Assembly (NCBI RefSeq): GCF_003151255.1 | Contig: NZ_CP029481.1 | Span: forward strand, 3,780,001 to 3,837,500 | DNA: 57,500 nt | Source of the DNA: Microvirga sp. 17 mud 1-3 | GTDB lineage: Bacteria; Pseudomonadota; Alphaproteobacteria; Rhizobiales; Beijerinckiaceae | Direction of reading: 5' to 3' | Program-made: the position numbers and the translations under genes | Notes under the pieces: generated by a model | Seen by the model: the letters and a program-made list of their open reading frames with translations, nothing else | The model's database searches: none | What the model was told of the DNA's origin: nothing | In this document: piece by piece, positions 1-8,924 of the stretch | Numbering within the stretch: position 1 is the first letter of the stretch | Layout of the letters: every line of letters starts with the position of its first letter

Positions 1-673
1 ACTCGCAAAAGTGGTTAAACTCTTGCGATACTCCAGTATCCAGCAATCAGGATTGCTCGAACACTTGCTCAATTGTTACAGAGGAACCTCAGACCCGGCC
101 CGAAGACCTTCGCCCAAGGCTCATGCTCACAATCCGGACTCTTGACGGTCCCGATCCGGCGCAACCGCCAAACCGAGCTCCGAAGAACCCGGCCCTGCGC
201 ACGCCTGTTGAGAGTGAAGCTCGCCAGACCAAAATCCGGCGGGGCCGCGGATATGTCCCCGCCCGATCCAATTGTCAACTCCAATCCGCAACCAAAGACG
301 AACAACACAACCCAGACCAGCCAAGGGCCCGCGATAATCCTCGGCAACCATGGAGGAGAGAGGCGCAGCGGAAAGTTGGACGATATTGCATAACCTTGCG
401 GTGTGAGTGCTCTTCGCTGCACGCGCCGTCCTAGCTACTCGCCTCCGCAGTCGGAAGGACGGTACATTCTCTACTGAGCAGGACGTCATCCCGGTTGGCT
501 AGAGACGAGTCAGCATAAAAGATGCTGTCGAGTTTCGAGGAGCGCCCTGGGATTCGCTTTGTGCTGTCGCGGCAAATTCGAGATACCCTGTCACAGGCCT
601 AGTCTGTCCAAGTCTCTTAATCTTGCAGCCTCTCATCCCTCGTCCGGTTCGTCGCATTTAACGACGTGACGCC
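1..673. other. Left-edge stretch with no supported gene
   Basis: Several overlapping open frames of about 100 codons occur on both strands here, but none has a convincing ribosome site, a recognised domain or plausible codon choice. One minus-strand frame (422 to 69) has a single hydrophobic stretch around residues 30-50 and could be a small membrane protein, but I would not call it. The stretch may hold remnants, or the downstream end of the dpp operon that finishes at 674. I saw no clear T-tract terminator. Confidence 0.4.
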
Positions 674-1648
674 TTATTGGTCGCCGCCGCCAAGGGACCG
701 GATACAGGCCTTAAAATGCCCCGGCGAAACCTCCTCAAGTGGCGGCACAACGCGTGCGCAGTCGTCAATGGCATGAGGGCAACGGGTCCGGAAGACGCAA
801 CCCGAAGGCGGGTTAGCCGGGCTGGGAATATCGCCTTTCAGGATCTGGCGGGTGCGGCCCCGGCCGGGTTCCGGCGACGGAATGGCCGACAGCAGCGCGC
901 GGGTATAGGGATGGCGCGGATCGGCATACAGCGCCTCGCTTGGCGCGATTTCCATGATGCGCCCGAGATAGAGAACGATCACTGTATCGCAAATGTATTC
1001 GACGACCGCGAGGTCGTGCGAAATAAACAGCATCGTCAGGCCGAGACGCTTCTGCAGATTGCGCAACAGATTAACGATCTGGGCTTGAATGGAGACGTCG
1101 AGGGCGGACACTGGCTCGTCAGCGACGATCAGTTGTGGTTCGAGCGCAAGAGCACGGGCAATGCCGATGCGCTGACGCTGGCCGCCTGAGAACTCGTGAG
1201 CATAGCGGTCAAAGGCATCGGCGGGCAGGTCAACAGCCTCTAATGCCTTTTTGGCCCTCCCTACCCGCTCCGCCCGGGTGCCAATGCCCTGTATGTCGAG
1301 GCCCTCGGTAAGGATCTGGCCGATGGTCATGCGAGGCGACAGGCTTCCGAAGGGATCCTGGAAGATGTATTGGAGGTTTCGGCGTTGCCGACGCATCTCC
1401 GCCGAGGAGAGTTTCGTCAGATCGGTGCCGTTGAAGCGCACTTCCCCGGACGTCGGCTCAATCAGTCTCAGCACCGAGCGTCCGATGGTGGTCTTACCGC
1501 TGCCGGATTCCCCCACGAGGCCGACGACCTTGCCGCGCGGAACGTCGAAGGAAATGTCCTCGAGCGCATGCACGACCGGGCCGCGGGAAAAGCCAGTAGG
1601 CCTGAAGTGCTTGGTCAATCCTCTGACAGAGAGCAGCGGCTCTTCCAT
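674..1648 (-). CDS. Dpp/Opp-type ABC importer ATPase, DppF-like (amino-sugar cluster)
   Basis: This is the second ATP-binding subunit of a peptide-family (PepT) ABC importer; it hydrolyses ATP at the cytoplasmic face to drive uptake. Walker A GESGSGKT is at about residues 46-53, the signature FSGGQ at 153-157 and Walker B LIVADE at 173-178. The C-terminal oligopeptide-type extension carries the CVFRTRCPHA cysteine motif. The start at 1648 is chosen over an in-frame upstream Met because GGGAGGAGATATAGTG precedes it and it lies 2 nt after the stop of the DppD-like gene. The upstream residues in the longer frame do not look like the family. It is the last gene of an operon with a regulator, binding protein, permeases and a DapA-like lyase, so a sugar-acid or sialic-acid-like cargo is as likely as a peptide (inference). 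Confidence 0.93.
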   Translation of the reverse strand: MEEPLLSVRGLTKHFRPTGFSRGPVVHALEDISFDVPRGKVVGLVGESGSGKTTIGRSVLRLIEPTSGEVRFNGTDLTKLSSAEMRRQRRNLQYIFQDPFGSLSPRMTIGQILTEGLDIQGIGTRAERVGRAKKALEAVDLPADAFDRYAHEFSGGQRQRIGIARALALEPQLIVADEPVSALDVSIQAQIVNLLRNLQKRLGLTMLFISHDLAVVEYICDTVIVLYLGRIMEIAPSEALYADPRHPYTRALLSAIPSPEPGRGRTRQILKGDIPSPANPPSGCVFRTRCPHAIDDCARVVPPLEEVSPGHFKACIRSLGGGDQ

Positions 1649-1650
1649 CA

Positions 1651-2661
1651 CTATATCTCCTCCCATCTGATGCACCGGCTCATCTGGCCACCGCCTGTCT
1701 CGAACAGAGGCGGCACGGCTGCGCGGCACGCGTCGACGGCATGGGGACATCGCGGGGCGAAGGAGCAGCCTTTAGGGAGCTGGACAAGGCTGGGAACGGA
1801 GCCCGCAATGGTCGGCAGCGGGATATCCTGGCGCCTCAGGGCCGTGGCCTCTCCCAGCTTCGGTACCGAACGCATGAGTCCGGTCGTATAAGGATGCCGT
1901 GGATGGGCAAAGACCTCAGCGACACGACCGGTCTCGACGATGCGCCCGGCATACATGACTGCCACCCGATGGGCGACCTCCGCGACAACGCCGAGATTGT
2001 GGGTGACGAATAGGATCCCCATTCCCCGCTCCTCCTGCAGTTTGCGCAGAAGATCGAGGATCTGGGCCTGAATTGTGACGTCGAGCGCCGTGGTAGGCTC
2101 GTCCGCAATCAGCAGGACTGGGTCACAGGCGAGCGCCATCGCGATCATCACGCGTTGGCGCATGCCCCCCGAGAGTTCGTGCGGATACTGCCTGGCGCGC
2201 CGCTCGGGATCGGGAATGCCGACATCGGCCAGGAGCTTGATCGCCGAGGCAGCGGCCTCCCTATGGCTGCGCCCAAGATGGATGCGCATGGGCTCTGCGA
2301 TCTGCTCCCCGACCGTATAGACCGGATTGAGGCTCGTCATGGGCTCCTGGAACACCATTGCGATGTCGTTGCCCCGGATACACCGCAGCGCCTCGTCGCC
2401 GATGCTGGCCAGTTCCTGAACGTCGCCGGACTTACCCCGAAACAGGATGCTGCCTTCCTCGACCTTCCCGACCTTCTTCGGGAGAAGCCCCATGATAGAA
2501 AGGCTCGTCACGGACTTGCCCGACCCTGACTCCCCCACCAGAGCCAAGGTCTCCCCTGGCGCGATGGACAGGTCCAGGTCCTGGACGGCGGCAACCTGCC
2601 GTCCGCCGATGCGGAACACCGTCTTCAGACCTGAAACGGTAAGGATCGGGCGGCTGCTCAT
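1651..2661 (-). CDS. Dpp/Opp-type ABC importer ATPase, DppD-like (amino-sugar cluster)
   Basis: This is the first ATP-binding subunit, expected to form a heterodimeric ATPase with the DppF-like protein encoded just downstream. Walker A GESGSGKS is near residues 43-50, the signature LSGGM at 163-167 and Walker B LLIADE at 183-188. The C-terminal oligo_HPY-type domain has the [10 protein letters not shown] motif typical of dipeptide and oligopeptide transporters. Its length of 336 residues is normal. It follows the DapA-like aldolase gene by 4 nt and precedes dppF by 2 nt, which implies translational coupling. Known relatives of this transporter class carry peptides, nickel, glutathione and, in Haemophilus ducreyi (SatABCD), sialic acid. 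The last of these fits the neighbouring NanE-ROK gene (inference). Confidence 0.93.
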   Translation of the reverse strand: MSSRPILTVSGLKTVFRIGGRQVAAVQDLDLSIAPGETLALVGESGSGKSVTSLSIMGLLPKKVGKVEEGSILFRGKSGDVQELASIGDEALRCIRGNDIAMVFQEPMTSLNPVYTVGEQIAEPMRIHLGRSHREAAASAIKLLADVGIPDPERRARQYPHELSGGMRQRVMIAMALACDPVLLIADEPTTALDVTIQAQILDLLRKLQEERGMGILFVTHNLGVVAEVAHRVAVMYAGRIVETGRVAEVFAHPRHPYTTGLMRSVPKLGEATALRRQDIPLPTIAGSVPSLVQLPKGCSFAPRCPHAVDACRAAVPPLFETGGGQMSRCIRWEEI

Positions 2662-2665
2662 AGCG

Positions 2666-3583
2666 TTAGTTCAGGAGCCCGGCCGCGCGGACGATTTCCT
2701 CGATCTTCCCGGCCTCCTCCGCGTTGAGGGTGCGCTGAGGCCGCGCCATGGTGTTGGTGGCAATAACCCCGAGGCGGCGCATGGCGGTTTTGAAAGCACC
2801 AACCCCTGCCGAACCGGCGCTGGTACGGGGCAGCGAAACCCAGACCATCTCGAACAGCCGGCAGAGGCGCTCCTGCTCCTTGCGGGCCGCCTCCCAGTCG
2901 CCTGACTGGGCATGGTTCCAAAGCTGGACATAGCCTTGAGGGTCCACATTTGCGAGACCCGGTACGACGCCGTGCGCACCCATCTGGAGGGCATTGTCGA
3001 CCACGATCTCGGACCCAGTCATCAGGAAGAAGTCGGGCTTGGTCTTGAGATCGAGCAGACAGAAACGGAAATTGCCGTCATCGCCGCTCGAATCCTTGAG
3101 ACCCAGGATGGTTCCCTCATGCGCCAAAGTGACGGTGGTCTTGCGTTCAAGCTTGGTGTGGACACAGACCGGGATGTCGTAGGCGATCACCGGTATGTCG
3201 AGAGCCTCGCGCACATAGCGGAAGTGATCGATAACCTCAGGCTGGCTCGTACGGGTATAGAAAGGAGCGGTCACGACAACAGCATCGACACCGATTTCCT
3301 GCGCGGCTTTCGCATGGCCGATGACCCGGTCAGTGGTCGGATCGATGACGCCGGCCAAGACCGGCAGGCGGCCATTCACGACCTTTACCGTGTGCTCCAG
3401 GATTTTGCGCCGCGTCGCCGCGTCGTGGAAAATCACCTCGCTCGTCGAGCCGAGCACGAAAAGACCATGCACACCACCGGAGATCAAATGCTCCAGGACC
3501 CGCGTATAAGACGGATAGTCCACCTCGTAGGTCTCGGTGAGGGGGGTAACGACGGGAGGAACGACGCCGTAGAAGGTAGTCAT
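2666..3583 (-). CDS. DapA/NanA-superfamily class I aldolase (lyase or dehydratase)
   Basis: This is a 305-residue TIM-barrel enzyme of the dihydrodipicolinate synthase/N-acetylneuraminate lyase superfamily. The Schiff-base lysine is Lys163 in GLKDSSGD, and the partner tyrosine is Tyr135 in YDIPV. The substrate carboxylate loop reads LGSTSE (44-49) where the family usually has G-T-T/S-G-E. The KDSSGD surround is more like KDG- or DapA-type members than E. coli NanA (KQTS), so the reaction cannot be fixed from sequence. It sits inside a transporter operon, between dppC and dppD, so it probably acts on the imported compound. With the divergent NanE-ROK fusion, a sialic-acid-like 2-keto sugar acid releasing pyruvate and an N-acetylhexosamine is the leading guess. 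True lysine-biosynthetic DapA is unlikely in this context. Confidence 0.88.
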   Translation of the reverse strand: MTTFYGVVPPVVTPLTETYEVDYPSYTRVLEHLISGGVHGLFVLGSTSEVIFHDAATRRKILEHTVKVVNGRLPVLAGVIDPTTDRVIGHAKAAQEIGVDAVVVTAPFYTRTSQPEVIDHFRYVREALDIPVIAYDIPVCVHTKLERKTTVTLAHEGTILGLKDSSGDDGNFRFCLLDLKTKPDFFLMTGSEIVVDNALQMGAHGVVPGLANVDPQGYVQLWNHAQSGDWEAARKEQERLCRLFEMVWVSLPRTSAGSAGVGAFKTAMRRLGVIATNTMARPQRTLNAEEAGKIEEIVRAAGLLN

Positions 3584-3606
3584 AGGAAGCCTTTATCGTT
3601 GAGCTA

Positions 3607-4488
3607 TTAAAGTTCGGAGCGAGGGTCGAACGCATCGCGCAGACCATCGCCGACGAAATTGATCGCGAGCACGGTGATGACGAGCGCCGCACCCGGGAAC
3701 ATCCACTGCCAGACGTATTGCTCCAGCACGACCGTGGAACGCGCCGCGTTGAGCATATTGCCCCAGCTCGCCTCCGGCGGGGCAATACCAAGCCCGAGGA
3801 AGGAGAGGCCGGCCTCCAGCAGGATCGCATTAGCGATCTGGAGCGTCGCATAAACGACGAGGATATCGATGCAGTTCGGGAGGCCATGCCGGAACAACAG
3901 GTGGCCCATACCGGCCCCCATGCCGCGCGCCGCGATCACGAAATCGCGCTCGCGCAGCTCAAGAAGGCGCGCACGCACCATGCGCGACAGGACCGGCCAG
4001 GAGAGGAGCGAAATGACGAGAATCGTCGGTAGGATGCCAGTGCCGGCGATCGACGCGAGAACGAGCAGGAAGATGACCGGCGGCAACGTCATGGCGAGGT
4101 CGACGAGACGCATGACGGCACCATCCACCACGCGTCCGCCGAAGGACGAGACCGCGCCGACAAGAAAGCCGATGATCGTCGAGATCGCGACCGACGTCAC
4201 GGCAACGAGGAGCGAAATGCGCCCGCCTTGCATGAGTCGCGCGAAAACGTCGCGGCCGACACCGTCCGTACCGAACCAATGGCTGGCGCTCGGCCCCTTG
4301 TTGAGGGCCCTCAGATCGATCTGGTTCGGCGCATAGCTCCACCACAAGGGATAGGTCAGAACCGCCGCGACGATGACGACGAGCACGATGAGCCCGACCA
4401 GGGCCACACGATTCAGGGCGAAGCGGCCGAGGGCGCGGGCGATGGGGCCCTTGCGGACAACGGTTGCTTGGATTGCTGCTGCGCTCAT
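3607..4488 (-). CDS. Dpp/Opp-type ABC permease, DppC-like (amino-sugar cluster)
   Basis: This inner-membrane permease subunit has 293 residues. An N-terminal OppC_N segment with one helix (about 28-50) is followed by the [15 protein letters not shown] motif near residues 90-104, and the BPD_transp_1 domain has five further hydrophobic helices. The cytoplasmic EAA-type loop (around AARGMGAG...HGLPN, about 195-215) would contact the ATPases. The start lies 2 nt downstream of the dppB stop, and the DapA-like gene follows after 23 nt. It should pair with the DppB-like protein to form the channel. The cargo is inferred only from the gene neighbours. Confidence 0.93.
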   Translation of the reverse strand: MSAAAIQATVVRKGPIARALGRFALNRVALVGLIVLVVIVAAVLTYPLWWSYAPNQIDLRALNKGPSASHWFGTDGVGRDVFARLMQGGRISLLVAVTSVAISTIIGFLVGAVSSFGGRVVDGAVMRLVDLAMTLPPVIFLLVLASIAGTGILPTILVISLLSWPVLSRMVRARLLELRERDFVIAARGMGAGMGHLLFRHGLPNCIDILVVYATLQIANAILLEAGLSFLGLGIAPPEASWGNMLNAARSTVVLEQYVWQWMFPGAALVITVLAINFVGDGLRDAFDPRSEL

Positions 4489-4490
4489 CG

Positions 4491-5462
4491 TCAGGCCACC
4501 TGGATACGCGGGTCGATCGCCGCATAGACGATGTCGGTGAGGATGTTGACCAGGATGACGCAGGCGCCGATGATCAGCGTCGCGCCCATAATTACAGGGT
4601 AGTCCCGGGTATCGACGGCATTCACGAGCAGAAGGCCCATGCCGGGCCAGTTGAAAACGCTCTCTATGAAGATCGCGCCACCCACCGCAATGCCAATGGT
4701 CGAGCCGATAAGGGTCACGACCGGCAGAAGCGCATTGCGGGTCGCGTGCTTGATGATAACCCAGAACTCCTTCACACCCTTTGCGCGGGCGGTGCGGACG
4801 TAATCCTGGTTCAGAACCTCGAGCAGAGAGGCCCGCATATAGCGCATGATCAGCGCCGCGTGACCGATGGACAGGAGACAGGCCGGAAGAATCAGATGGG
4901 CGAGCAGATCACCGACCGTGAACGGCGCTCCGGGCGTCAGCATCCCGCCCGAGGGCGCCCAGCGCAGCACCACAGAGAACATGTAGAGCCCGAGGATCGC
5001 CGTCAGAAAGGCCGGGCTCGAAATGCCGAAAAAGGCCGCCACCGAGAGGCCGAGATCGGTTGCGGAATTGCGCCGCACGGCACTGACAATTCCGGCCGCA
5101 ATGCCGGCCATGATGGCAATGGCCAGGCCTGCCGCCATGAGCAGGATGGTCGGTCCTATGCGCTCGAGCACAAGGGGAAGGACCTCTACGCCATTGCGCT
5201 GTATCGAGAAGCCTAGGTCGCCGGTCACAGCGGCACGCAGCCAGGCAAGATACTGGATGGGCAGGGGCTGGTCGAACCCAAGCCTCGCACGCAACGCATC
5301 CATCTCCGCCTGCGACATGGCGACGTTCGGGTTGATATAGGCGTCGATCGGATCACCGGGTGCCAGACGCAATAGGGCAAAGACGAGCATGCTCAGGGCA
5401 ACGAGCATCAGCAGACCAGTGGCGAGGCGCCGCGAGATATATGTCAGCATGAGCACGCTCAA
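4491..5462 (-). CDS. Dpp/Opp-type ABC permease, DppB-like (amino-sugar cluster)
   Basis: This 323-residue inner-membrane permease begins with the DppB/OppB signature: a first transmembrane helix followed by [10 protein letters not shown] (about residues 33-42) and the [11 protein letters not shown] segment. The EAA loop near [10 protein letters not shown] and the C-terminal [11 protein letters not shown] ending are both typical. Two in-frame Met codons at the start (residues 1 and 5) are equally possible. It lies about 54 nt after the binding-protein gene and 2 nt before dppC. It forms the translocation pore with DppC. Confidence 0.93.
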   Translation of the reverse strand: MSVLMLTYISRRLATGLLMLVALSMLVFALLRLAPGDPIDAYINPNVAMSQAEMDALRARLGFDQPLPIQYLAWLRAAVTGDLGFSIQRNGVEVLPLVLERIGPTILLMAAGLAIAIMAGIAAGIVSAVRRNSATDLGLSVAAFFGISSPAFLTAILGLYMFSVVLRWAPSGGMLTPGAPFTVGDLLAHLILPACLLSIGHAALIMRYMRASLLEVLNQDYVRTARAKGVKEFWVIIKHATRNALLPVVTLIGSTIGIAVGGAIFIESVFNWPGMGLLLVNAVDTRDYPVIMGATLIIGACVILVNILTDIVYAAIDPRIQVA

Positions 5463-5516
5463 AGAATCTGGGAGGCGGCCCGGCGGGCCGCCTTGTTCAG
5501 ATGCATGACGGATCGG

Positions 5517-7100
5517 CTATTTCTCGACCGACCATTTCTCCGGATGGGCGTTATAAGGCCCGCCGGCGGGAGCCGGCACCCAGACGAAGTCTTTCAGCTT
5601 CGTCGAGGCGACGCCGTAGCGGTTGGCGACCCACATGGTGGCCCAGGGGAGATTGGCGTTCATCGCTTTGCACACGTCCTGGTAGCGGGCGCTGAGTTGC
5701 TTCTGGTCAGTCTCCGCGAGCGCAGTGTCCAGCGCCTTGGTCACCTCCGGCATCTCGATACGCAAAAAGTTCGCTCCAGCCGGGGGCTTCTGTGCGGCGT
5801 TCAGGCCGATATTGAGGCCCGAAGGATCGGGTCCGTTCTGAAGGCCTGCATAGACAAGCGGGAACTGGCCGAAATCCGGATTCGCCGCATAGATAATGCT
5901 GTTATAGGTCGGCGTGTCGACCACCCGCGGCACCACGTTGATGCCGACTTGCGCGAGCATTGCCTGCACGGCCGCCATCACATTGGCCGCCTGGGGCGTG
6001 TTGTAATAGGTGAGCCAAGTGATCGGCTTGGTGCCGTTGACCTTGTCCCAGCCGGCCTCGGCCAGCAGAGCCTTGGCCTTAGCCGGATCGTATTTGTAAG
6101 AATCCAGCCCTTCAGGCACGAGCTGTTTGGCGACATAGCCGCAATTGGCAACGGTTGCCGCACCGCCATAAAGGCTGTCGATGATCGCCTGACGGTCGAT
6201 GGCATGCATCACGGCTTGGCGGACACGAAGGTCTTTCCAGAGGGGGACCTGCTGGTTGAAGCCCAGATAGTTCACGACGAAGGACTGTCCTTCGATCACC
6301 TTGAAGGCATTGTTGTCCTTGAAGGTCGGGACATCGTCGGATTCGACATAGGTGAACTGGATCTCGCCTGCGCGAAGCGCAGCTACAGCCGCGGCAGTGT
6401 TCTTGAAGTAGCGGTTGATGACTCGGTCGACCTTCGGGCGACCGAGGCGGTAATCTTCGTCCGCGACCAGTTCGACATACTGGTCGGTAACGTATTGCTT
6501 GAACTTGAAGGGGCCGGTGCCGATGGGCTTGGTTGCCCACCAAGTGCTGGTCGCGAGCTCCTTCGGCGTGAAGCCAGAGAGCGCATGCTCGGGCAGGATC
6601 ATTAGCTTCGTTAATGTCGCGAGGAACCCGGAATCGGGCCGCGAAAGCTTAATGACCACCGTACGCTCGTCGGGCGTCTCGACTGCAGAGACGGCTCCAA
6701 GACGGGCGGCAAAAACCGTCCCAGTCTCGCCATTTTTGGCCAGATCAACCGTGAACTTCACATCCTTCGACGTGAACGGCTTGCCGTCGTGCCATGTCTC
6801 CCTGGCGAGCTTGAAGGTATATTCGGTCTGGCCGGCATTAACGGAGAATTCTGACGCGAGAGCGCCCTCGATCGCGGTCAGATCGGCGTTGTAATTGACC
6901 AACGGCTCGAAATAGACGTTGAGCCAAGTGAAACCGCCAGTGGCTGCGAGCGGATTGAAGTTGCCCTGAAAACCGCCGGGACCGACATCGAAGCCGCCTG
7001 TGATTGTCTTCTGTTCCTGGGCCGTCGCCGGAAGTGTCAGTGCGGTCGTTCCAAGGAGCGCCGTCACAGCGAGTGCCAGGGTCAAGGGTTTCAGTCGCAT
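5517..7100 (-). CDS. Periplasmic solute-binding protein, SBP family 5 (amino-sugar cluster)
   Basis: This is the high-affinity substrate receptor of the importer, 527 residues, of the DppA/OppA-type family 5. A Sec signal peptide spans about residues 1-28: MRLKPLTLALAV, a hydrophobic core, then TLPATAQEQ, where cleavage is expected after ATA. The conserved family features LARETWHDGKPFTSKDVKFT and GTGPFKFKQYV are visible. The start at 7100 is chosen because GACGGGAGGAATTCG precedes it; a longer in-frame extension overlaps the upstream gene and lacks a signal-like N-terminus. It starts 13 nt after the GntR stop, so regulator and transporter are one transcript. Ligand specificity is not readable. 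Peptide, oligosaccharide and sialic-acid binders all occur in this family. Confidence 0.93.
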   Translation of the reverse strand: MRLKPLTLALAVTALLGTTALTLPATAQEQKTITGGFDVGPGGFQGNFNPLAATGGFTWLNVYFEPLVNYNADLTAIEGALASEFSVNAGQTEYTFKLARETWHDGKPFTSKDVKFTVDLAKNGETGTVFAARLGAVSAVETPDERTVVIKLSRPDSGFLATLTKLMILPEHALSGFTPKELATSTWWATKPIGTGPFKFKQYVTDQYVELVADEDYRLGRPKVDRVINRYFKNTAAAVAALRAGEIQFTYVESDDVPTFKDNNAFKVIEGQSFVVNYLGFNQQVPLWKDLRVRQAVMHAIDRQAIIDSLYGGAATVANCGYVAKQLVPEGLDSYKYDPAKAKALLAEAGWDKVNGTKPITWLTYYNTPQAANVMAAVQAMLAQVGINVVPRVVDTPTYNSIIYAANPDFGQFPLVYAGLQNGPDPSGLNIGLNAAQKPPAGANFLRIEMPEVTKALDTALAETDQKQLSARYQDVCKAMNANLPWATMWVANRYGVASTKLKDFVWVPAPAGGPYNAHPEKWSVEK

Positions 7101-7113
7101 CGAATTCCTCCCG

Positions 7114-7836
7114 TCAGGATTTGTACGGCTGCTTGTTGTTTGCGATGACTTGCAGAATGCCTTCGTAATGTTCGTCGAGCCTCTTACGGGCTCGTTCGAC
7201 GTCGCGGGCCGCAATGGCTTCGACGATCTCGTGGTGATCGCGCCAGGTCGACAGCGGATCGGAATTGTCCAGATTGGCGAAGTTGGAGGCCTTGTAGAAG
7301 GCGCGCCAGAAGACCTCGATCAGCGCGGTCAGCATCCGGTTGTTCTGGCAGCGGAACAGCAGGCGGTGAAACAGCTCGTCCTCTTCGGCGAAGCTCTCGT
7401 TGCGCTCGGCGCGCTGACGCATCCGCTCCGTGACATCGCGCAGGGCCGCAAGGTCCTCCTCGCCGATCATCTCGATCGTCTTGTCGATGAGGCCGACCTC
7501 GAGAACACGGCGCAGCTCGCGAAGCTCCTCGACGTCCCGCAATGTGTCCCCGAGCCCATAGGCCAAATTGTCGAGCAGCGGTTGGAATGAAAATTCCTTC
7601 ACGAAGACGCCGATCCCACGGCGGGTCTCCAGAATTCCTAGGGATTCGAGGGCCTTGATGGCCTCGCGCACCGAGTTTCGGCCCACGCCAAGCTGCTGGG
7701 CCAGGAACGATTCCGGTGGCAGGGCGTCGCCGGCCTTAAGCTTGTTGACCTCTATATAGCTGCGCAGGCTTTCCTGCACGGTGACATGCAGCGATGGCGG
7801 CCGGCTCAAGGGCTTCAGGTCTTTAAAGGCGGACAT
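7114..7836 (-). CDS. GntR-family regulator, FadR/FCD subfamily
   Basis: This 240-residue transcription factor has an N-terminal winged helix (about 16-80, with LPPESFLAQQLGVGRNSVREA as recognition region) and a C-terminal FCD ligand domain (about 95-225). The usual acid and histidine metal ligands are visible in DELFH, DHHEIV and DEHYE. The start at 7836 is preferred over one 16 codons upstream because GGGAGCGAAGG precedes it and the upstream residues are Arg-rich and unlike the family. As first gene of the importer operon, and divergent from the oxidoreductase/NanE-ROK operon, it most likely represses both and is released by a catabolic intermediate. E. coli NanR belongs to the same subfamily. 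The palindrome at 7907-7926 is its probable operator. Confidence 0.92.
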   Translation of the reverse strand: MSAFKDLKPLSRPPSLHVTVQESLRSYIEVNKLKAGDALPPESFLAQQLGVGRNSVREAIKALESLGILETRRGIGVFVKEFSFQPLLDNLAYGLGDTLRDVEELRELRRVLEVGLIDKTIEMIGEEDLAALRDVTERMRQRAERNESFAEEDELFHRLLFRCQNNRMLTALIEVFWRAFYKASNFANLDNSDPLSTWRDHHEIVEAIAARDVERARKRLDEHYEGILQVIANNKQPYKS

Positions 7837-7891
7837 CCTTCGCTCCCGCTCACCACATCGACCGATCCAGCCAGGACGATCCATGATCTGA

Positions 7892-7926
7892 CTTGTAGCA
7901 TATCAGCTTGTAGGATATCCTGCAAG
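7892..7926. promoter_or_regulatory. Divergent operator: 20-bp palindrome plus upstream half-site
   Basis: CTTGTAGGATATCCTGCAAG at 7907-7926 is an inverted repeat with one mismatched pair over 20 bp. The left half recurs 15 bp earlier as CTTGTAGCATATC (7892-7904). The site lies between the GntR gene start (7836) and the oxidoreductase start (7953), so it could control both operons. Size and symmetry fit a dimeric FCD-GntR repressor. Binding is inferred. Confidence 0.7.
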
Positions 7927-7952
7927 GAGACAGGAAGCCTGGACCGAAACCC

Positions 7953-8924
7953 ATGAAGATTGCCCTGCTGGGTGTCAGCCATTGGCACGCTGACATGCAT
8001 CTGGATGCCGCCATTTCCTCAGGCGGCGAAGTCATTGCCGTTTGGGACCAGAATGGCGAGATCGCGGCCAGATTTGCAGCGGACCACGGTCTCCGCGCCC
8101 GATCGAACGTCAGGCACGTCATCGACGACGAGCCCGATCTCGTGGTCGTCATGGGCCATCCCCATGCCGTTCCGGATCTCGCCCTCGAGATCATGGCGGC
8201 CCCTTTGCCGATGATATTGGAAAAGCCGGCAATCACGTCCACGGTCGGTCTCGCCCCGCTCGTAGACCAGGCCCGCAAGCGCGACAGCTTCGTCGGAGTT
8301 CCACTTCCTAACCGCTTTGGGCCGATCTTCCGGGAGATGGCCCGGCTCGACGCAGCCGAACGGCTCGGCAGCCTTGCCCATGGACATTTCCGCATCATCA
8401 ACGGCCCACCGCAGCGCTATCGCGACGATGGCGTGAGCTGGCTGCTCGATCCGATGGCCAGTGGTGGCGGCGCGCTGCGCAACCTCGGCATCCACGGCAT
8501 CGACGCGGCCCTTAGCCTGGCACAAGGAGCCTTACGGGTCACGGCCGCCACAATGGGCCACCGTATTCACCGAGAGCCGGTTGAAGATCATGCCCTTGTC
8601 ACTCTCGTGGACGAGGCAGGAGCGCTCTTCACGGTCGAGGCCGGCTACACCTATGCGTCCATGGCACCCGGCGGCGATTTCGAATGGCGGATCGCCACCA
8701 GCAACGCCTATCTGGTCGACCACGGCGAGACTGCCCGGTGCGCAACGCTCGACGACGGGCATACCCGTGCCCTGGAGCCCGAGCACCCCGCTACACGCTA
8801 CCGTCTTTTCATGGCCGATACACTCGACAGGCTTCGCGCGGGGGCTCCGCCGACTGTCGGCATCGAGGATTATCAAGCCGCCATGCAACTGATCGATGCA
8901 GCATACGAGAAGGCGAATCCATGA
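7953..8924 (+). CDS. Gfo/Idh/MocA-family NAD(P)-dependent oxidoreductase 1
   Basis: This 323-residue enzyme has an N-terminal Rossmann fold, the EKPAI motif (the lysine that orients cofactor and substrate) at about residues 90-94, and a GIHGIDAA motif with the catalytic-type histidine near 178-185. The nucleotide loop is unusual: LLGVSHWHADMH replaces the common GxGxxG. Family members oxidise or reduce sugars, inositols and sugar acids; NanOx/NanY-type relatives convert 2,7-anhydro-Neu5Ac to Neu5Ac. The gene is first in the plus-strand operon divergent from the importer. Its stop overlaps the next start (ATGA), so the two oxidoreductases are translationally coupled. Substrate unknown. Confidence 0.9.
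   Translation: MKIALLGVSHWHADMHLDAAISSGGEVIAVWDQNGEIAARFAADHGLRARSNVRHVIDDEPDLVVVMGHPHAVPDLALEIMAAPLPMILEKPAITSTVGLAPLVDQARKRDSFVGVPLPNRFGPIFREMARLDAAERLGSLAHGHFRIINGPPQRYRDDGVSWLLDPMASGGGALRNLGIHGIDAALSLAQGALRVTAATMGHRIHREPVEDHALVTLVDEAGALFTVEAGYTYASMAPGGDFEWRIATSNAYLVDHGETARCATLDDGHTRALEPEHPATRYRLFMADTLDRLRAGAPPTVGIEDYQAAMQLIDAAYEKANP

Noticed and set aside
69..489. Small membrane protein at the left edge
   Set aside because: Several overlapping frames compete, none with a ribosome site or known domain.
5493..6605. 370-codon plus-strand frame opposite the cluster-1 binding protein
   Set aside because: Antisense; the minus-strand product has a signal peptide, family motifs and a ribosome site.
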